Shown piece after piece: positions 22,194 to 33,023 of a stretch of DNA of 64,000 nucleotides. The first letter of the stretch is position 1. Each line of letters opens with the position of its first letter. The notes beneath the pieces were generated by a model. That model was given only the letters and a program-made list of their open reading frames with translations. It was not told where the DNA came from and searched no databases. Source of the stretch: Canna indica. Its lineage: Eukaryota; Streptophyta; Magnoliopsida; Zingiberales; Cannaceae. The stretch lies in the NCBI GenBank assembly GCA_034359265.1, contig CP136898.1, forward strand, positions 50,519,501-50,583,500. The letters run 5' to 3'. The translations under genes and the position numbers were made by a program.

Positions 22194-23222
22194 AATTCTA
22201 CGATTAAAAACTCTATAGGCCTTAGAACTATTAGAGTAACCTAGGAAAATGCCTTCATCGGATTTTGAATCGAATTTTCCAAGATGCTCCTTAGTGTTTG
22301 AAATAAAACATTTACATCCAAAACACGAAAATATCCCACACTTGGGATTCTAACATTCCAAAGCTCAAAAGGTGTTTTTCTTGATTTTAGAACTTAATAA
22401 AACACGATTAAGTACATAAAAAGAGGTATTTATGGCTTCGGCCCAAAAATACTTGGGCAAATTATTTTCACAAAGCATGATCCTAGCCATCTCTTGTAAG
22501 GTTCTATTCTTCCTCTCAACCACCCCATTTTGTTGAGGGGTTCTAGGAGAAGAAAAGGTATGCTTAATACACAATTCATCACAAAATTCGGAAAACTTTT
22601 CATTTTTAAATTCTCCTCCATTATCACTTCTAATTGTCTAAATTAAAATTCATTTTTCATTTGTAACTCTCCTAGCAAATTTTTTTAAAGAAATCAAAAG
22701 TTTTATTTTTCTTAGCTAGGAAGAAAACCCATGTAAATCTCGAGAAATCATCAACCAAAACATAGCAATATAATTTTCCACCTAGACTAGCCACATCACA
22801 AGGACCAAAAAGATCCATGTGTCAAGTTCTAGTGTTCTAGATGTACTCACTTGATTAATGCTATGAAATGAAGACTTAACTTGTTTTCCATGTTGACATG
22901 CATCACAAAGTTCGTCTTTTTCAAATTTTATCTTAGGTATTCCTTTAACTAAGTCCTTTTTAGATATTTCCTGGATGAGGCTCATGCTAGCATGTCCTAG
23001 CCTTCTATGCCACAACTAAGAATCATTTTCCATGGCAACTAAGCATCTAATAAGAGGATTAGGCAAAACATTTAAAACTAGTGTTTAAACATTTTCTTGC
23101 CTATTTCTAATAAACACAATATCATTAGATGGTGCACTTCTAATGATGCATTTAGATGCTTCGAAAATGACTACATACCCATTATCATATAATTGAGATA
23201 TGTTAATCAAGTTATGCTTTAA
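22194..23222 (-). pseudogene. copia integrase (GAG-pre-integrase and core), element B
   Basis: Minus frames include MWHRRLGHASMSLIQ and CDACQHGKQVKSSF (23015-22782), the zinc-binding pre-integrase part. Further down are TPQQNGVVERKNRTLQEMARIM and PKYFWAEAINTSFYVLNR (22574-22365), the C-terminal part of the catalytic core with its glutamate. Integrase inserts the cDNA. Several stops and frame changes separate the pieces. The upstream continuation is displaced to 28487 by the gypsy element. Confidence 0.85.
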
Positions 23223-23227
23223 CCCAT

Positions 23228-23568
23228 TGATGTGGCGTAATTAGTTATTTCCTATTTTGGCATAATTGATTTAGCATAATTGACTCCTTCCTGTTATGGT
23301 GTAATTGACTCCTATTAACTTTATTGTTCTTCCCATTAGGCATGGATTCTTGTTTAATTTCAGATTTCCTAGTTAATTTCGAAATTCTAGTTAATTTATT
23401 TCCTAGTTGGGTCCTAGGCTAATCAAGAGAGTCTATTTAAGTTATTTGTAAGCCTTTTTTGGCCAGGTTGTTGGTATTATTCAAAATATTTAGACTTTTG
23501 TCTTTGAGAGCTTTCTCTTTGTTTGTGGTTTTTTGATCTAAGTCCTATTTCCGCTATTCGTTGCGTCA
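23228..23568 (+). repeat. 5' LTR of the gypsy element
   Basis: Starts after CCCAT and ends three bases before the primer site TGGTATCAGAGC. Compared with the 3' copy, it has lost about 19 bp after CTCCTATTAA (about 23317). Confidence 0.9.
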
Positions 23569-23570
23569 AG

Positions 23571-23582
23571 TGGTATCAGAGC
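23571..23582 (+). promoter_or_regulatory. primer-binding site of the gypsy element
   Basis: TGGTATCAGAGC, complementary to the 3' end of initiator tRNA-Met, two bases after the LTR end. Confidence 0.88.
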
Positions 23583-23598
23583 AAGTATAACCTGACTA

Positions 23599-24282
23599 AT
23601 GGAGATCGGTGTTGGCAACCATCCCAGTGACGGTGATCAAGGGGTGCAGGCCACTAGGGATGATGTCTTATCAACCCTTCCAGAGGTTGTAAGAGCCCGG
23701 GGGGCGGCGCTTAGAGATCTAGAGCAAAGGTTTGGCCGATTAGAAATTCTGATAACAACACAATTTGCACAGATTAATCGGTTGCTCGGTGATCACGCCA
23801 ACAGAGATTGGGATAACATTGGGGCTGTAGACGGAGATTTGCCTCGCGGTGCACCCAATGTTAGACCTTTTCTTGCTGAACCAAACCAGCGTGCTTACCA
23901 AGCTCCTCTAGAGAATTTGGCGAGGGGAGCCATAGGAGGATATTATGGTGGTTATGGTGGAGAAGAGAGATGTGATCGATTTAATCATGACCGTAACATA
24001 TTCCACTTGAAAGTGGACATTGCTGGCTTTAATGGCGATTTGGGAGTAGAGGATTTTATGGACTGGCTTGCTGATTGTGATAGGGTACATGAGTACACTA
24101 GATGGTTAGAAGTAGATATGACACAGATGATGGCGATAAGGTTGAAAGGATGGGCTTCCTCTTGGTGGAAAAGGGTGCAGGATGATTTAGAGGCACAAGG
24201 GAGGCGATCTATTAAGCGAGAGATTTCTACACCCAGATTACTCACAATACTTATTTCACAAGTTTCAGAAGTGTATCCATGA
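23599..24282 (+). pseudogene. gypsy gag, N-terminal part
   Basis: Opens with ATG 30 bases after the LTR. The 227-codon frame has a retrotransposon gag core: FHLKVDIAGFNGDLGVEDFMDWLADCDRVHEY at residues 135-166, and MAIRLKGWASSWWKRVQ at residues 179-195. A frame change near 24275 moves the rest of gag into the next frame (24317 on), so the protein as written ends early. Confidence 0.88.
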
Positions 24283-24316
24283 TGGGAAGATTGTACATGA
24301 ATATACTGCTGAGTTT

Positions 24317-26050
24317 TTGAACCTAGCAGAGCGTAACCAACTGTGGGAGACTGAAGATCAGACAGTTGCTAGATATATGGATGGTTTGAGGCCAGTTATC
24401 AGAGATAAAATTGGTGTGCAGATAGTGCGTACGCTCAATGATGCACGAAATCTTGCTTTGAAGGCCGAGACTTTAATACAAGAGAGGCCATATAACAATA
24501 ACAGATTTGAAGCAACTCGAAGAGTTTATGCTGAAACTTTCAAGACCGAAACTAGCCGAGCAGGGGCTGAAAGGGGAAAAGCAATGGCTACTCAGCCTAC
24601 CCAGCAAAATGATTGTCAAGAGGCCGTTAAGAAAGACAAGAGAGTGGTAGGGAAGCAAAATGAGGTAGCTAAGCCAGCCAATCTATATGACAGACTAGTA
24701 CTTATGAAGTGCTTTAAGTGTGGCCAACCTGGTCATCGTTCTAGCGACTACATAAGGCAAAGAGCTGTCAACATGGTGACGGGGGACTATTCAGAGTGTG
24801 ATGATGGTGAGTTGTGTGGACCTGATGGTGATGGTGATGATGAGTATGATGAAGGGGGAGAGACTTTTGTGGTGAGAAAGTTGTTATTATCACCAAAGCT
24901 ATCAGAAGGATCTCAGCGTCACAAACTATTTCGTACCAGGTGCACTATTAATAATGGTTTATTTGATTTAATTATTGATAGTGGTAGTTGCAAAAATATA
25001 ATTGGAAAACAAGTTGTAAGAAAGTTGAATTTGCCTATTGAACCTCATCCTGAACCTTACAAAATTGGATGGATTAAATCTGTAGGAGAAATTAGAGTAA
25101 CAGAAAGATGTAAGGTTCCATTCTTTACAGGAAAATATAAGGATGAGATCTATTGTGATGTGGTAGTTATGGATGCATGTAGTTTGATATTTGGTAGACC
25201 TTGGCAATATGATGTGGATGCTAGACATTTGGGCAAGGAAAATGTGTATAAGTTCTGTAAAGGACGTGTGAGTTATACTTTGATACCATTAAAGGGAAAG
25301 ACCCAATCCGAAGCTTCTAAAGTGGAGGGGAAGGCTTTCTTGACCATTGCTCATTCAGAGAAGGAGTTGCTTGTTGATGCTGAAGAAACTAAGGAGGTTC
25401 ATGCCCTGATTGTAAAGTCTTTGATGGTTGAGAGGGAAGTACAGAAGACTGATGTTGCTCGGATAATTCAACCCTTACTAGCAAAATTTGTGGAGATCAT
25501 GCCAGATGAGTTGCCTGATGGTCTACCACCATTGAGGGATATACAACATCAAATTGACTTGATACCGAGAGCTAGTTTGCTGAATCTGCCTCACTACAGG
25601 ATGAGTCCTAAAGAATGGGAGATACTCAGAGATAAAGTTGAAGATTTACTGAAGAAAGGACATATTCAAGAAAGCATGAGTCCATGTGCTGTTCCAGCAC
25701 TACTCACGCCAAAGAAAGATGGAAGTTGGCGAATGTGTGTAGACAGTCATGCCATCAACAAGATCACAATTGGTTATAGGTTTCCCATTCCTCGTTTGGA
25801 TGATATGTTGGATCAATTACATGGGTCCAAGGTATTTTCCAAGATTGATTTACGCAGTGGGTATCATCAGATTCGTATAAGGCCCGGGGATGAATGGAAG
25901 ACTACTTTCAAGACGAAAGATGGGTTATTTGAATGGTTAGTGATGCCCTTTGGATTGTCAAACACTCCCAGCACATTCATGCGGCTAATGAACCAGGTTT
26001 TGCGTCCATTCATTAATAAGTTGTGGTTGTTTATTTTGATGACATTCTGA
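24317..26050 (+). pseudogene. gypsy gag C-terminus, protease and first half of RT
   Basis: A single 577-codon frame. Residues about 134-147 form a zinc knuckle CFKCGQPGHRSSDY whose last cysteine is tyrosine. The protease motif LIIDSGSCKNII is at about residues 217-228, with the catalytic DSG intact. RT begins with LLKKGHIQESMSPCAVPALL and continues through KKDGSWRMCVD, FSKIDLRSGYHQIRI and LVMPFGLSNTPSTF. The usual glutamine-alanine before PS is asparagine-threonine. The frame ends just at the catalytic YxDD region, because a one-base change shifts it. Confidence 0.9.
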
Positions 26051-27165
26051 TTTATAGCAAATCCGAAGGGGAGCATGTCAGTCATTTGAGACAGGTTCTA
26101 GAGGTGCTAGCAGAGAACAAATTGTATGTAAATATGAAGAAGTGTAGCTTCCTGTCTGAGAAGTTGCTTTTTCTTGGTTATATTGTTAGTTCTGAAGGTA
26201 TCCATGTTGATGAAGAAAAGGTTCGTGCCATACGAGATTGGCCAACTCCCAAGAATGTGACTGAAGTGAGGAGTTTTCATGGTTTAGCCACCTTTTATAA
26301 GAGGTTTATCCGTAACTTCAGTACTATAGTTGCTCCAATAACTGAATGCATTAAGAAGAGCAAGTTTAATTGGGAAGAAGAGACTGAGAAGAGTTTTGCT
26401 TTAATTAAGGAGAAGTTGAGTACTGCTCCTGTACTAGCTCTTCCAAACTTTGATAAGTTGTTTGAGGTGGAATGTGATGCGAGTAGAGTTGGTATTGGTG
26501 GTGTTTTGTCCCAAGAAAAGAGATCGATTGCGTATTTTAGTGAGAAGTTAACTGATGCAAGGAAGAAATGGTCTACCTATGACAAGGAGTTTTGTGCTAT
26601 TGTTCAAACTCTAAGGCATTGGAAACCATATTTAATCGGTAAAGAGTTTGTTTTATATTCTGATCATGAGTCTTTGAAGTTCCTGAACAGTCAGAGGCAG
26701 ATTGATGGGGGTATGCATGCTAGGTGGGTTACCTTTCTCCAAAAATTCCCAATCAGATTAGTGTATAAACCTGGCATTCAAAACAAAGTAGTTGATGCTT
26801 TGAGTAGGAGAGCTACATTGATGTTGACGTTCAGAGGTGAGATAATTGAGTTTGATTGTTTGAAGGAGTTGTACGAACAAGATGAAGATTTTCAGGAGAT
26901 TTGGAGGCAGTGTCAAGAGGACAGACTTGTTGATGAGTTTCACATTCATGAGGAATTTCTTCTGTGTGGTAATCAATTGTGTATTCCTCAGTCTTCTTTA
27001 AGGGAGAAAGTGATCAAAGATCTACATAGTGGAGGTGTGGTAGCACACTTGGGTATGTCAAAGACTATTGATGCTGTTCTTGACAGGTATTATTGGCCTC
27101 AACTGAAGAGAGATGTGGGAAAGTTCGTGAAGCATTGTTATGTGTGCCAGACTGCTAAAGGTTAA
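26023..27165 (+). pseudogene. gypsy RT active site, RNase H and integrase zinc domain
   Basis: Begins [12 protein letters not shown], the RT catalytic motif, followed by [10 protein letters not shown]. RNase H follows with [18 protein letters not shown] at residues 147-164, and [19 protein letters not shown]. The integrase HHCC zinc domain lies at about residues 337-376 ([10 protein letters not shown]...CYVC). A stop codon at 27163-27165 breaks the frame before the catalytic core. Confidence 0.9.
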
Positions 27166-27186
27166 GCACAAAAAATAGGTTTATAC

Positions 27187-28134
27187 ATGCCTTTACCTGT
27201 GCCAGAAAATATTTGGGAGGATTTATGTATGGATTTTGTTCTCAGACTACCATGTACACAGAGGGGTGTGGATTCTATTTTTGTTGTTGTTGACAGGTTT
27301 TCCAAGATGGCACACTTTATTGCTTGCAAGAAAACTTCAGATGCCACAAATATTGCTAAGCTATTTTTCAGAGAAGTGGTTAGATTGCATGGTGTACCAA
27401 AGACCATTACTTCAGATAGGGACACTAAGTTCCTTAGTCACTTTTGGAGGACTTTATGGAGGATGTATGATTCTTCTTTGAACTTCAGTAGCACTGCGCA
27501 TCCTCAAACAGATGGACAGACTGAAGTTACCAACAAGACTTTGGCTAACTTAATTAGGAGCTTATGTAAAGATAAACCAAAGCAGTGGGACTCTTTTCTA
27601 GCGCAGGCTGAGTTCGCCTACAATAGTGCAAAACACAGTGCTACTGGTAAGTCTCCATTTGAGATTATCTACCAGTAGAGTCCAAGGCATGTTCTAGATT
27701 TATCTCCTATTGCAAAGGGTCCTGGTTACAGTGCTGCTGCAGAAAAGTTTGCTGGACAAATGCAAACTACTCAAGCAGAGGTTAGACAAAAATTGGAGGA
27801 AACAAATGCTAAGTATAAGGCTGTTGCGGATAAGCACCATAGGCACAAAGTGTTGAAAGAAGGTGATATGGTAATGATGTTTCTTCGTAAAGAAAGATTT
27901 GCAGCTGGCACGTACAACAAGTTGCAGCCCAAGAAGTATGGTCCTTACCAAATTCTGAAGAAGATCAATGACAATGCTTATGTTATTGATCTACCAAGTA
28001 GCATGGGTATTTCTAGTACGTTTAACGTATCAGGCGTCTATCAATACTATGAGGCCAATGCACCACTATACCCTGAGTTCAATTCTAACTCGAGGTCGAG
28101 TCTTTCACAAGTGGAAGGGACTGATGTGGCGTAA
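27187..28134 (+). pseudogene. gypsy integrase core and C-terminal domain
   Basis: The same frame as the preceding segment resumes after a stop. [11 protein letters not shown] holds the first aspartate, [14 protein letters not shown] the second, and the glutamate lies around [12 protein letters not shown] second stop at 27676-27678 precedes the C-terminal part (27760-28134), which has [23 protein letters not shown] and [18 protein letters not shown]. This tail fits chromovirus-type integrases, but a chromodomain is not present before the 3' LTR. Confidence 0.88.
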
Positions 28135-28481
28135 TTAATTATTTTATATTTTGGCATAATTGATTTAGCATAATTGACTCCTTCCTGTTATGGTGTAATT
28201 AACTCCTATTAAATAGGAAGTCAATTTTCAACTTTATTGTTCTTCCTATTAGGTATGGATTCTTGTTTATTTTTAGATTTCCTAGTTAACTTCAAAATTC
28301 TAGTTAATTTATTTTCTAGTTGGGTCCTAGGCTAATCAAGAGAGTCTATTTAAGTTATTTGTAAGCCTTTTTTGGCCAGGTTGTTGGTATTATTCAAAAT
28401 ATTCAGACTTTTGTCTTTGAGAGCTATCTCTTTGTTTGTGATTTTTTTATCTAAATCCTATTTTCGCTATTCGCTGCGTCA
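28122..28481 (+). repeat. 3' LTR of the gypsy element
   Basis: 360 bp from TGATGTGGCG to TGCGTCA, preceded by a purine tract and followed by the CCCAT duplication. The integrase frame overlaps its first bases. Confidence 0.9.
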
Positions 28482-28486
28482 CCCAT

Positions 28487-28697
28487 CAACTAGTAAAACA
28501 TTTTTAATACAAGAGTAGGGGAGTATACCTATATCACCAATGCCAACAATCTTACCTTTAGCATTGTCTCTAAATGTCACATGTCCACCATCCTTGCTTG
28601 ATATGGTTGCAAAGAGATTGATATCACCCGTCATGTGTTTTGAGCAACCGCTATCCAAGATCCATGTGCTTCTACTTGCTTGAGGATGCTTCTCCAT
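28487..28697 (-). pseudogene. copia protease, element B
   Basis: The minus frame contains STWILDSGCSKHMTG, the aspartic protease active site of copia elements with DSG intact, followed by GHVTFRDNAKGKIVGIGDIG. It leads into the pre-integrase domain at the gypsy insertion point, where the frames on both sides are in register once the gypsy element and one CCCAT copy are set aside. Confidence 0.88.
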
Positions 28698-29390
28698 CTA
28701 CAAAAGAAGAAGAGACAATTTTAGGTACCCAAATCTTCTTGGGTCCTTGAGTGTTAGTCATCTTAGGAACCCAAGTGAATCTAGCATGGGGGTTCCTCCT
28801 TAGTGCACAATCTCTAGCTATATGGCCAAAAATACCACATGAAAAGCAACTTTCTTGGGCTATGTGTGTGAGCATGGAAGTGTGCATGAGCATGATTGTT
28901 TGATGACTTTCTAACATGTACAACCTTAGGCATGACATTTTGTAAGGTTGTCATTTTTTCATTTAGCATGCATAGTTCCTTTTTTAAGTTTAGCATGCTA
29001 TCATTCAAGTACTCTACTTGATCACTTAAGGACTTGTTCTCACTTTCTAATTTTTTGTTTTCATTTTCTAAGTTTTTCTTGGCATCATCTAAGGCATGCA
29101 TTTCTTCCTTAAGAGTATCTACTTCTTTCCATAAGGCATTGCATGAAAGTAGCAGGTTATCATTTTCAATTTCCAAAGACTTGTTGTCCTTTTTAAGCTC
29201 TTTGAACCTTTTTCTAATGACATTGAATTCATCATGCATTTGATCAAATTCCAATTCTAATTCTTCTTGAGTAAATGAAACTTCACCGAAAGTAAATTTT
29301 ACCTCCTTGTCGTTTGCCATAAAGCAAAGGTTTGTCTTCTCACTTTTGGTCTCCTCTTCACTTGAAGAGGATTCACTCTCATCCCAAGAG
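28672..29390 (-). pseudogene. copia gag C-terminus: coiled coil and zinc knuckle, element B
   Basis: The frame from about 29396 starts with MASWDESESSSSEEE. A long heptad-like helix follows (about residues 55-160, rich in L, E, K and N with repeated LENENKKLESENKSL pattern). A second minus frame contains a zinc knuckle CFSCGIFGHIARDC. A frame change near 28880-28940 separates the helix from the knuckle. The coiled coil probably drives particle assembly. The 5' part of gag is displaced to 30784 by a solo LTR. Confidence 0.82.
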
Positions 29391-29395
29391 GCCAT

Positions 29396-30783
29396 TATTG
29401 GGTGAAATGACCACACTAGAGGGGGGTGAATAGTGTGTTAACTAATCAATTAGCCTAAATCCGATTTTGATAGTTTCTTAAGTTACTTAGGCAATTCACA
29501 ATTGACAACTAAATGCAGAAGTGAGTAATAAAACACAATCAATGCAGTACACAAAGAAAATGATGCCAACACAAGTATTTATAGTGGTCCGGGCCCAATT
29601 CCTACTCCACTACCTAAGCACCCCGCTTAGGATTTCCAAACTTAGTTTTATTAGATTATATCGTTTCCCTTACAAAGAGGACTTTACACCGGAAAGTCTC
29701 CGCTCTCAAACCGAAGGCACTTCCACACCCGGAAGTATCCCGCCTTCCTACCGAGAGCACTCTCCCACCTCAACCTAAGGGATAACTCAACTAATCCTAG
29801 TAAACTAAGTTTACAATGGTGGATTTAAGCCTTAACACCAAGGCAACATCAACTCAATCAACCTAGCACTCTAGGTTTACACAAAATTAAATACAATGAA
29901 ATAAACACCAAAATACAACAATAATGAGAGCAAATAATAAACAATACACACTTAGCTCTCAAACAAGATGTCCTAGCTCCTCTTGATGACTTGAAGATGA
30001 ATCAAGGCAAGCTCAAAGTCAATCTCAAGGTTTCTAGGCTCAATGCTAGGGTTCTTTACAAAGATGTCTCAAGAATTATTGTAGATATGCAAGGAGTGGC
30101 TTTTTGAGGCTTAGAAGCATCATAGGTAGGCTACAAATGAGTTTGGGATGAGTATTTATAACCCCCTAAAAGAAATGGCTCATCAACGGGCGTATTTTTG
30201 CCTATTGCCGATGCCTGATCGCTTGCCGGTCGATCATCGGTCAACCGATGGATCGACCACCCAAGCGACTGCCGCTTCTGGGCGCAATTCGGTTGACCGA
30301 ATTGGCTACTTCCAATTTTCTACCACATTCGGTCAACCGATCGGTCGACCGAATTGGCTACTGCCAATTTTCGACCATATTCGATTGAACGAATTGTCTA
30401 CTGCCAATTCTTCACTACATTTGATCGACCGACTGGTTGACCGAACCTAGGCTGAACTTGATTTTTTTCAGCCTTCTTCTTGCGCGCTTTGTTTCCGGGT
30501 TCCGGCCTTCAATGTGCGTCAACTTGGAGAGCTTTCCATGTGTTCTTTAGACTCATCCAAGACGTCTTTGGTGCACACGTCGAACTTCGAGAGATTTCCA
30601 TGACAAACCCGAATGCGTCGATCAATGTCCTTTCAATTTTTTTTATTTCTCCGATATTTCTGATCGAGGACATCGAGCACTAACCAATATGGAACCTGAA
30701 AGATTTCTCAATGAAACATTAGTTTTATATTTGTTATCATCAAAACTGAGATTAAGACCAAGGTTGAAAACCTTAAGCCAACA
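29396..30783 (-). repeat. solo copia LTR inside gag of element B
   Basis: TATTGG...CCAACA ends (one end mutated from TGTTGG/CCAACA symmetry), 1388 bp, with the duplication GCCAT at 29391-29395 and 30784-30788. The minus strand has TATAAATA (30153-30160) and CGGTCGACCG-type palindromes (30220-30440). No internal element sequence adjoins it on either side, so it is a recombined solo LTR. Confidence 0.88.
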
Positions 30784-31639
30784 GCCATCATTGCCTTCTT
30801 CTTCTTGTACTTGTCCTTCTTGTAGGGGTGCGAGGTTAAAGCCATCTTGAGGAGTGGGCAATCTTTCTTCAAATGTCTGGCTTTGTTGCAGTTAAAACAT
30901 GTGTAGCCTCCTTTTCCCGTTCTCATGCCGCCTCTCATGAAGCTCTTAGATCTCCTTGCCAACATTGCCATCTCTTCAAAATCATCTGTCACCTCCTCGA
31001 ATGATGATAGTTCTTCAACCCGGTGTGATGCTTTTAAAGCAATATTCTTGCTTTTGGGGACATCTTCCTCCTTGTATTGCTTCATATGGGTCTCATGTGT
31101 CACGAGAGACCCAATGAGCTCAGTGATCTTTTAGGTGCTCATATCCTTTGCTTCCATGATTACGATGACCTTGGGCTCCCAAGCTTTTGGAAGAGAACGA
31201 ATGAGCTTCCATACCTTCTCCTCTTCCCTTATGTCTCTACCAAGGTTAGCTAATCCATTTGTAATATTTTGAAAGCGAGCATACATGGCATCAATAGATT
31301 CATGCGGTAACATTTTGAACATTTCATAATCATGCATAAGTAGGTTTATCTTGGATTCCTTAACTTGTTAAGTCCCTTCATGTGTAGTCTTTAAGACTTT
31401 GCAAAGTTCATATGCCTACTTACAAGTGGAAATCCTATTAAACTCAATAATTGATAGGCCACAATATAGTGCATTGACGGTCTTTGCATTTGCATTAAAG
31501 AGTTTAATTTCTTCTTGATCCCACTCATCCATATCTTTAGTTGGTTGCTTATACTCTACTTGGATCATTCTCCATACATTCATGCCTAGTGATTGAAGGA
31601 AGCCATTCATGTGTATCTTCCAATAGGCATAGTTGTTTC
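30784..31639 (-). pseudogene. copia gag middle part with zinc knuckle, element B
   Basis: Minus frames 31610-31416, 31337-31131 and 31103-30784 follow the same order as the intact gag at 5121-6158: MNGFLQSLGMNVWRMI, MHDYEMFKMLPHESIDAM, THETHMKQYKEED, and the knuckle CFNCNKARHLKKDC. In the knuckle, the glycine before the histidine is arginine. Stops at about 31128 and 31370 break it into three frames. The N-terminus continues at 32914 beyond the hAT insertion. Confidence 0.85.
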
Positions 31640-31647
31640 CATGGAAC

Positions 31648-32905
31648 TAGGGCTGTAAATGAACTAATACACTCGTTAATAACTCGTGAACATACTCGTT
31701 TAGGGATCGTTTATGTTCGATTATTTATTAAATAAATAAGTATGAACCAAATTTGTAAGCTCGTTTAATAAACGAGCCAAGTTCAAACACAAACAAGCTC
31801 GACTCGTTTATGTTCACGAACATGCTCATTTATTGTTCGTGAACATACTTGTTTAAATACCCGTTTATTGTTCACGAACAAATTATTTAAATACTTATTT
31901 AACTATTTGTAACTTTTATAAATTATAAATTATTAATTAATAGATTACTTGATTAATTAATATAATATTAAATTGTAATATTACCCAAACTCATTACCTA
32001 TTTATTAAACCAATAAACATTAAAAGTCAAACCTCTCACACTTCACCCACTCACGTGACTCACCCACTCACCTACTCACCCTTCGTCCCTTCATCACCCA
32101 CTCTCACTCTGCTGCCGACTGCCTCCACAGCACACACCCACACGAGATCCCGACTCCCTCCTCACCCATCCTAACTCCCGGCCATCTGACCTCCCCATCC
32201 ACGCCGCTCCTCTCGCCGGAGCATCTCGACGACCTCCCCACCCATGCGGATCCTCTCATGTCGCATCTGCTCGCCGGATCATCTCAGCGTGCTCGTCGGA
32301 TCTACTCTTGTCGGATCTGCTCTCGCTGAATCTGCTCTCAGCCACGCGACTCCTCTCGCCGGAGCATCTCAACGACCTCCCCACCCACGCGAATCCTCTC
32401 ATCTCGCATCTGCTCATAGATCTGCTCGTGCATCGTCAGATATACTCTCGACGGATCTGCTCTCAGCCACGTGACTCCTCTCGCCGGAGCATCTCGATGA
32501 CCTCCCCAACCCACACGGATTCTCTCATCTCGCATCTGCTCGTCGGATCTGCTCGTGCCCTCGCTGGATCATCTCGTCGGATCTGTTCATTTAAAGTTTG
32601 TTTGTTTGTTTGTGGTTCATTTATGTATTCACTTACAACTCGATTATTTGTTCGGTTATATGCTCGTTTCTGTGCATTTAGTGGTTCGTTTACTATTCGT
32701 TTAAGTACTTGTCTATCTGTTCATTTATCTTTAACGAATCGAGTTCGAGTCGAGCTCGAACAATTTTAAAATTAAATGAACCGAGTTTGAACATAAGTTA
32801 AAATACTCGAATCGAGTTCGAGCCGAGTTCAAACATGACTTGAAATAAACGAGCCGAGTTCGAACAAGCCAGTACTCGGCTCGGCTCGGCTCGTTTACAG
32901 CCCTA
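31648..32905. mobile_element. non-autonomous hAT element, 1258 bp
   Basis: The left end reads TAGGGCTGTAAATGAACT and the reverse complement of the right end TAGGGCTGTAAACGAGCC. A perfect 8-bp duplication CATGGAAC lies at 31640-31647 and 32906-32913. Sub-terminal regions are rich in CTCGTTTA/TAAACGAG and TTCGTGAAC words. The middle (32140-32580) is GC-rich with three copies of a roughly 125-143 bp unit beginning GCCGGAGCATCTC. No transposase is encoded. It sits in gag of element B. Confidence 0.93.
32215..32585. repeat. three-copy tandem repeat inside the hAT element
   Basis: The word GCCGGAGCATCTC recurs at about 32215, 32358 and 32483. After it come CCTCCCCACCCA and CTCTCATxTCGCATCTGCTC each time. 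Units differ in length by small indels. The origin may be a gene leader or low-complexity exon, but no product is recognised. Confidence 0.7.
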
Positions 32906-32913
32906 CATGGAAC

Positions 32914-32966
32914 AATGGTGGAATATGAGTAGAAGACCCTTGAGCTAGTTGGATTTCACTAGACAT
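32914..32966 (-). pseudogene. copia gag N-terminus, element B
   Basis: The minus-strand ATG at 32966-32964 is followed by SSEIQLAQG, identical in type to the gag start at 6158. The frame is then cut by the hAT element. Confidence 0.82.
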
Positions 32967-33009
32967 TCTAGATTGTAGGGTAGATGGTTAAATCTAATCC
33001 TACGACCTT

Positions 33010-33023
33010 GCTCTGATACCAAT
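33010..33023 (-). promoter_or_regulatory. primer-binding site of element B
   Basis: The minus strand reads ATTGGTATCAGAGC directly beside the LTR end. Confidence 0.85.

Larger units (their letters stand above)
23228..28481 (+). mobile_element. nearly complete Ty3/gypsy retrotransposon
   Basis: LTRs of 341 and 360 bp begin TGATGTGGCG and end TGCGTCA. The target duplication CCCAT is at 23223-23227 and 28482-28486. A tRNA-Met primer site (23571-23582) and a purine tract (AGTGGAAGGGA, about 28110-28120) are in place. Domain order gag, protease, RT, RNase H, integrase is that of Ty3/gypsy. The LTRs are about 95% identical by eye, and the left copy lacks about 19 bp. Frame changes near 24280 and 26040 and stops at 27163 and 27676 disable it. 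No chromodomain is seen after the integrase. Confidence 0.93.
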
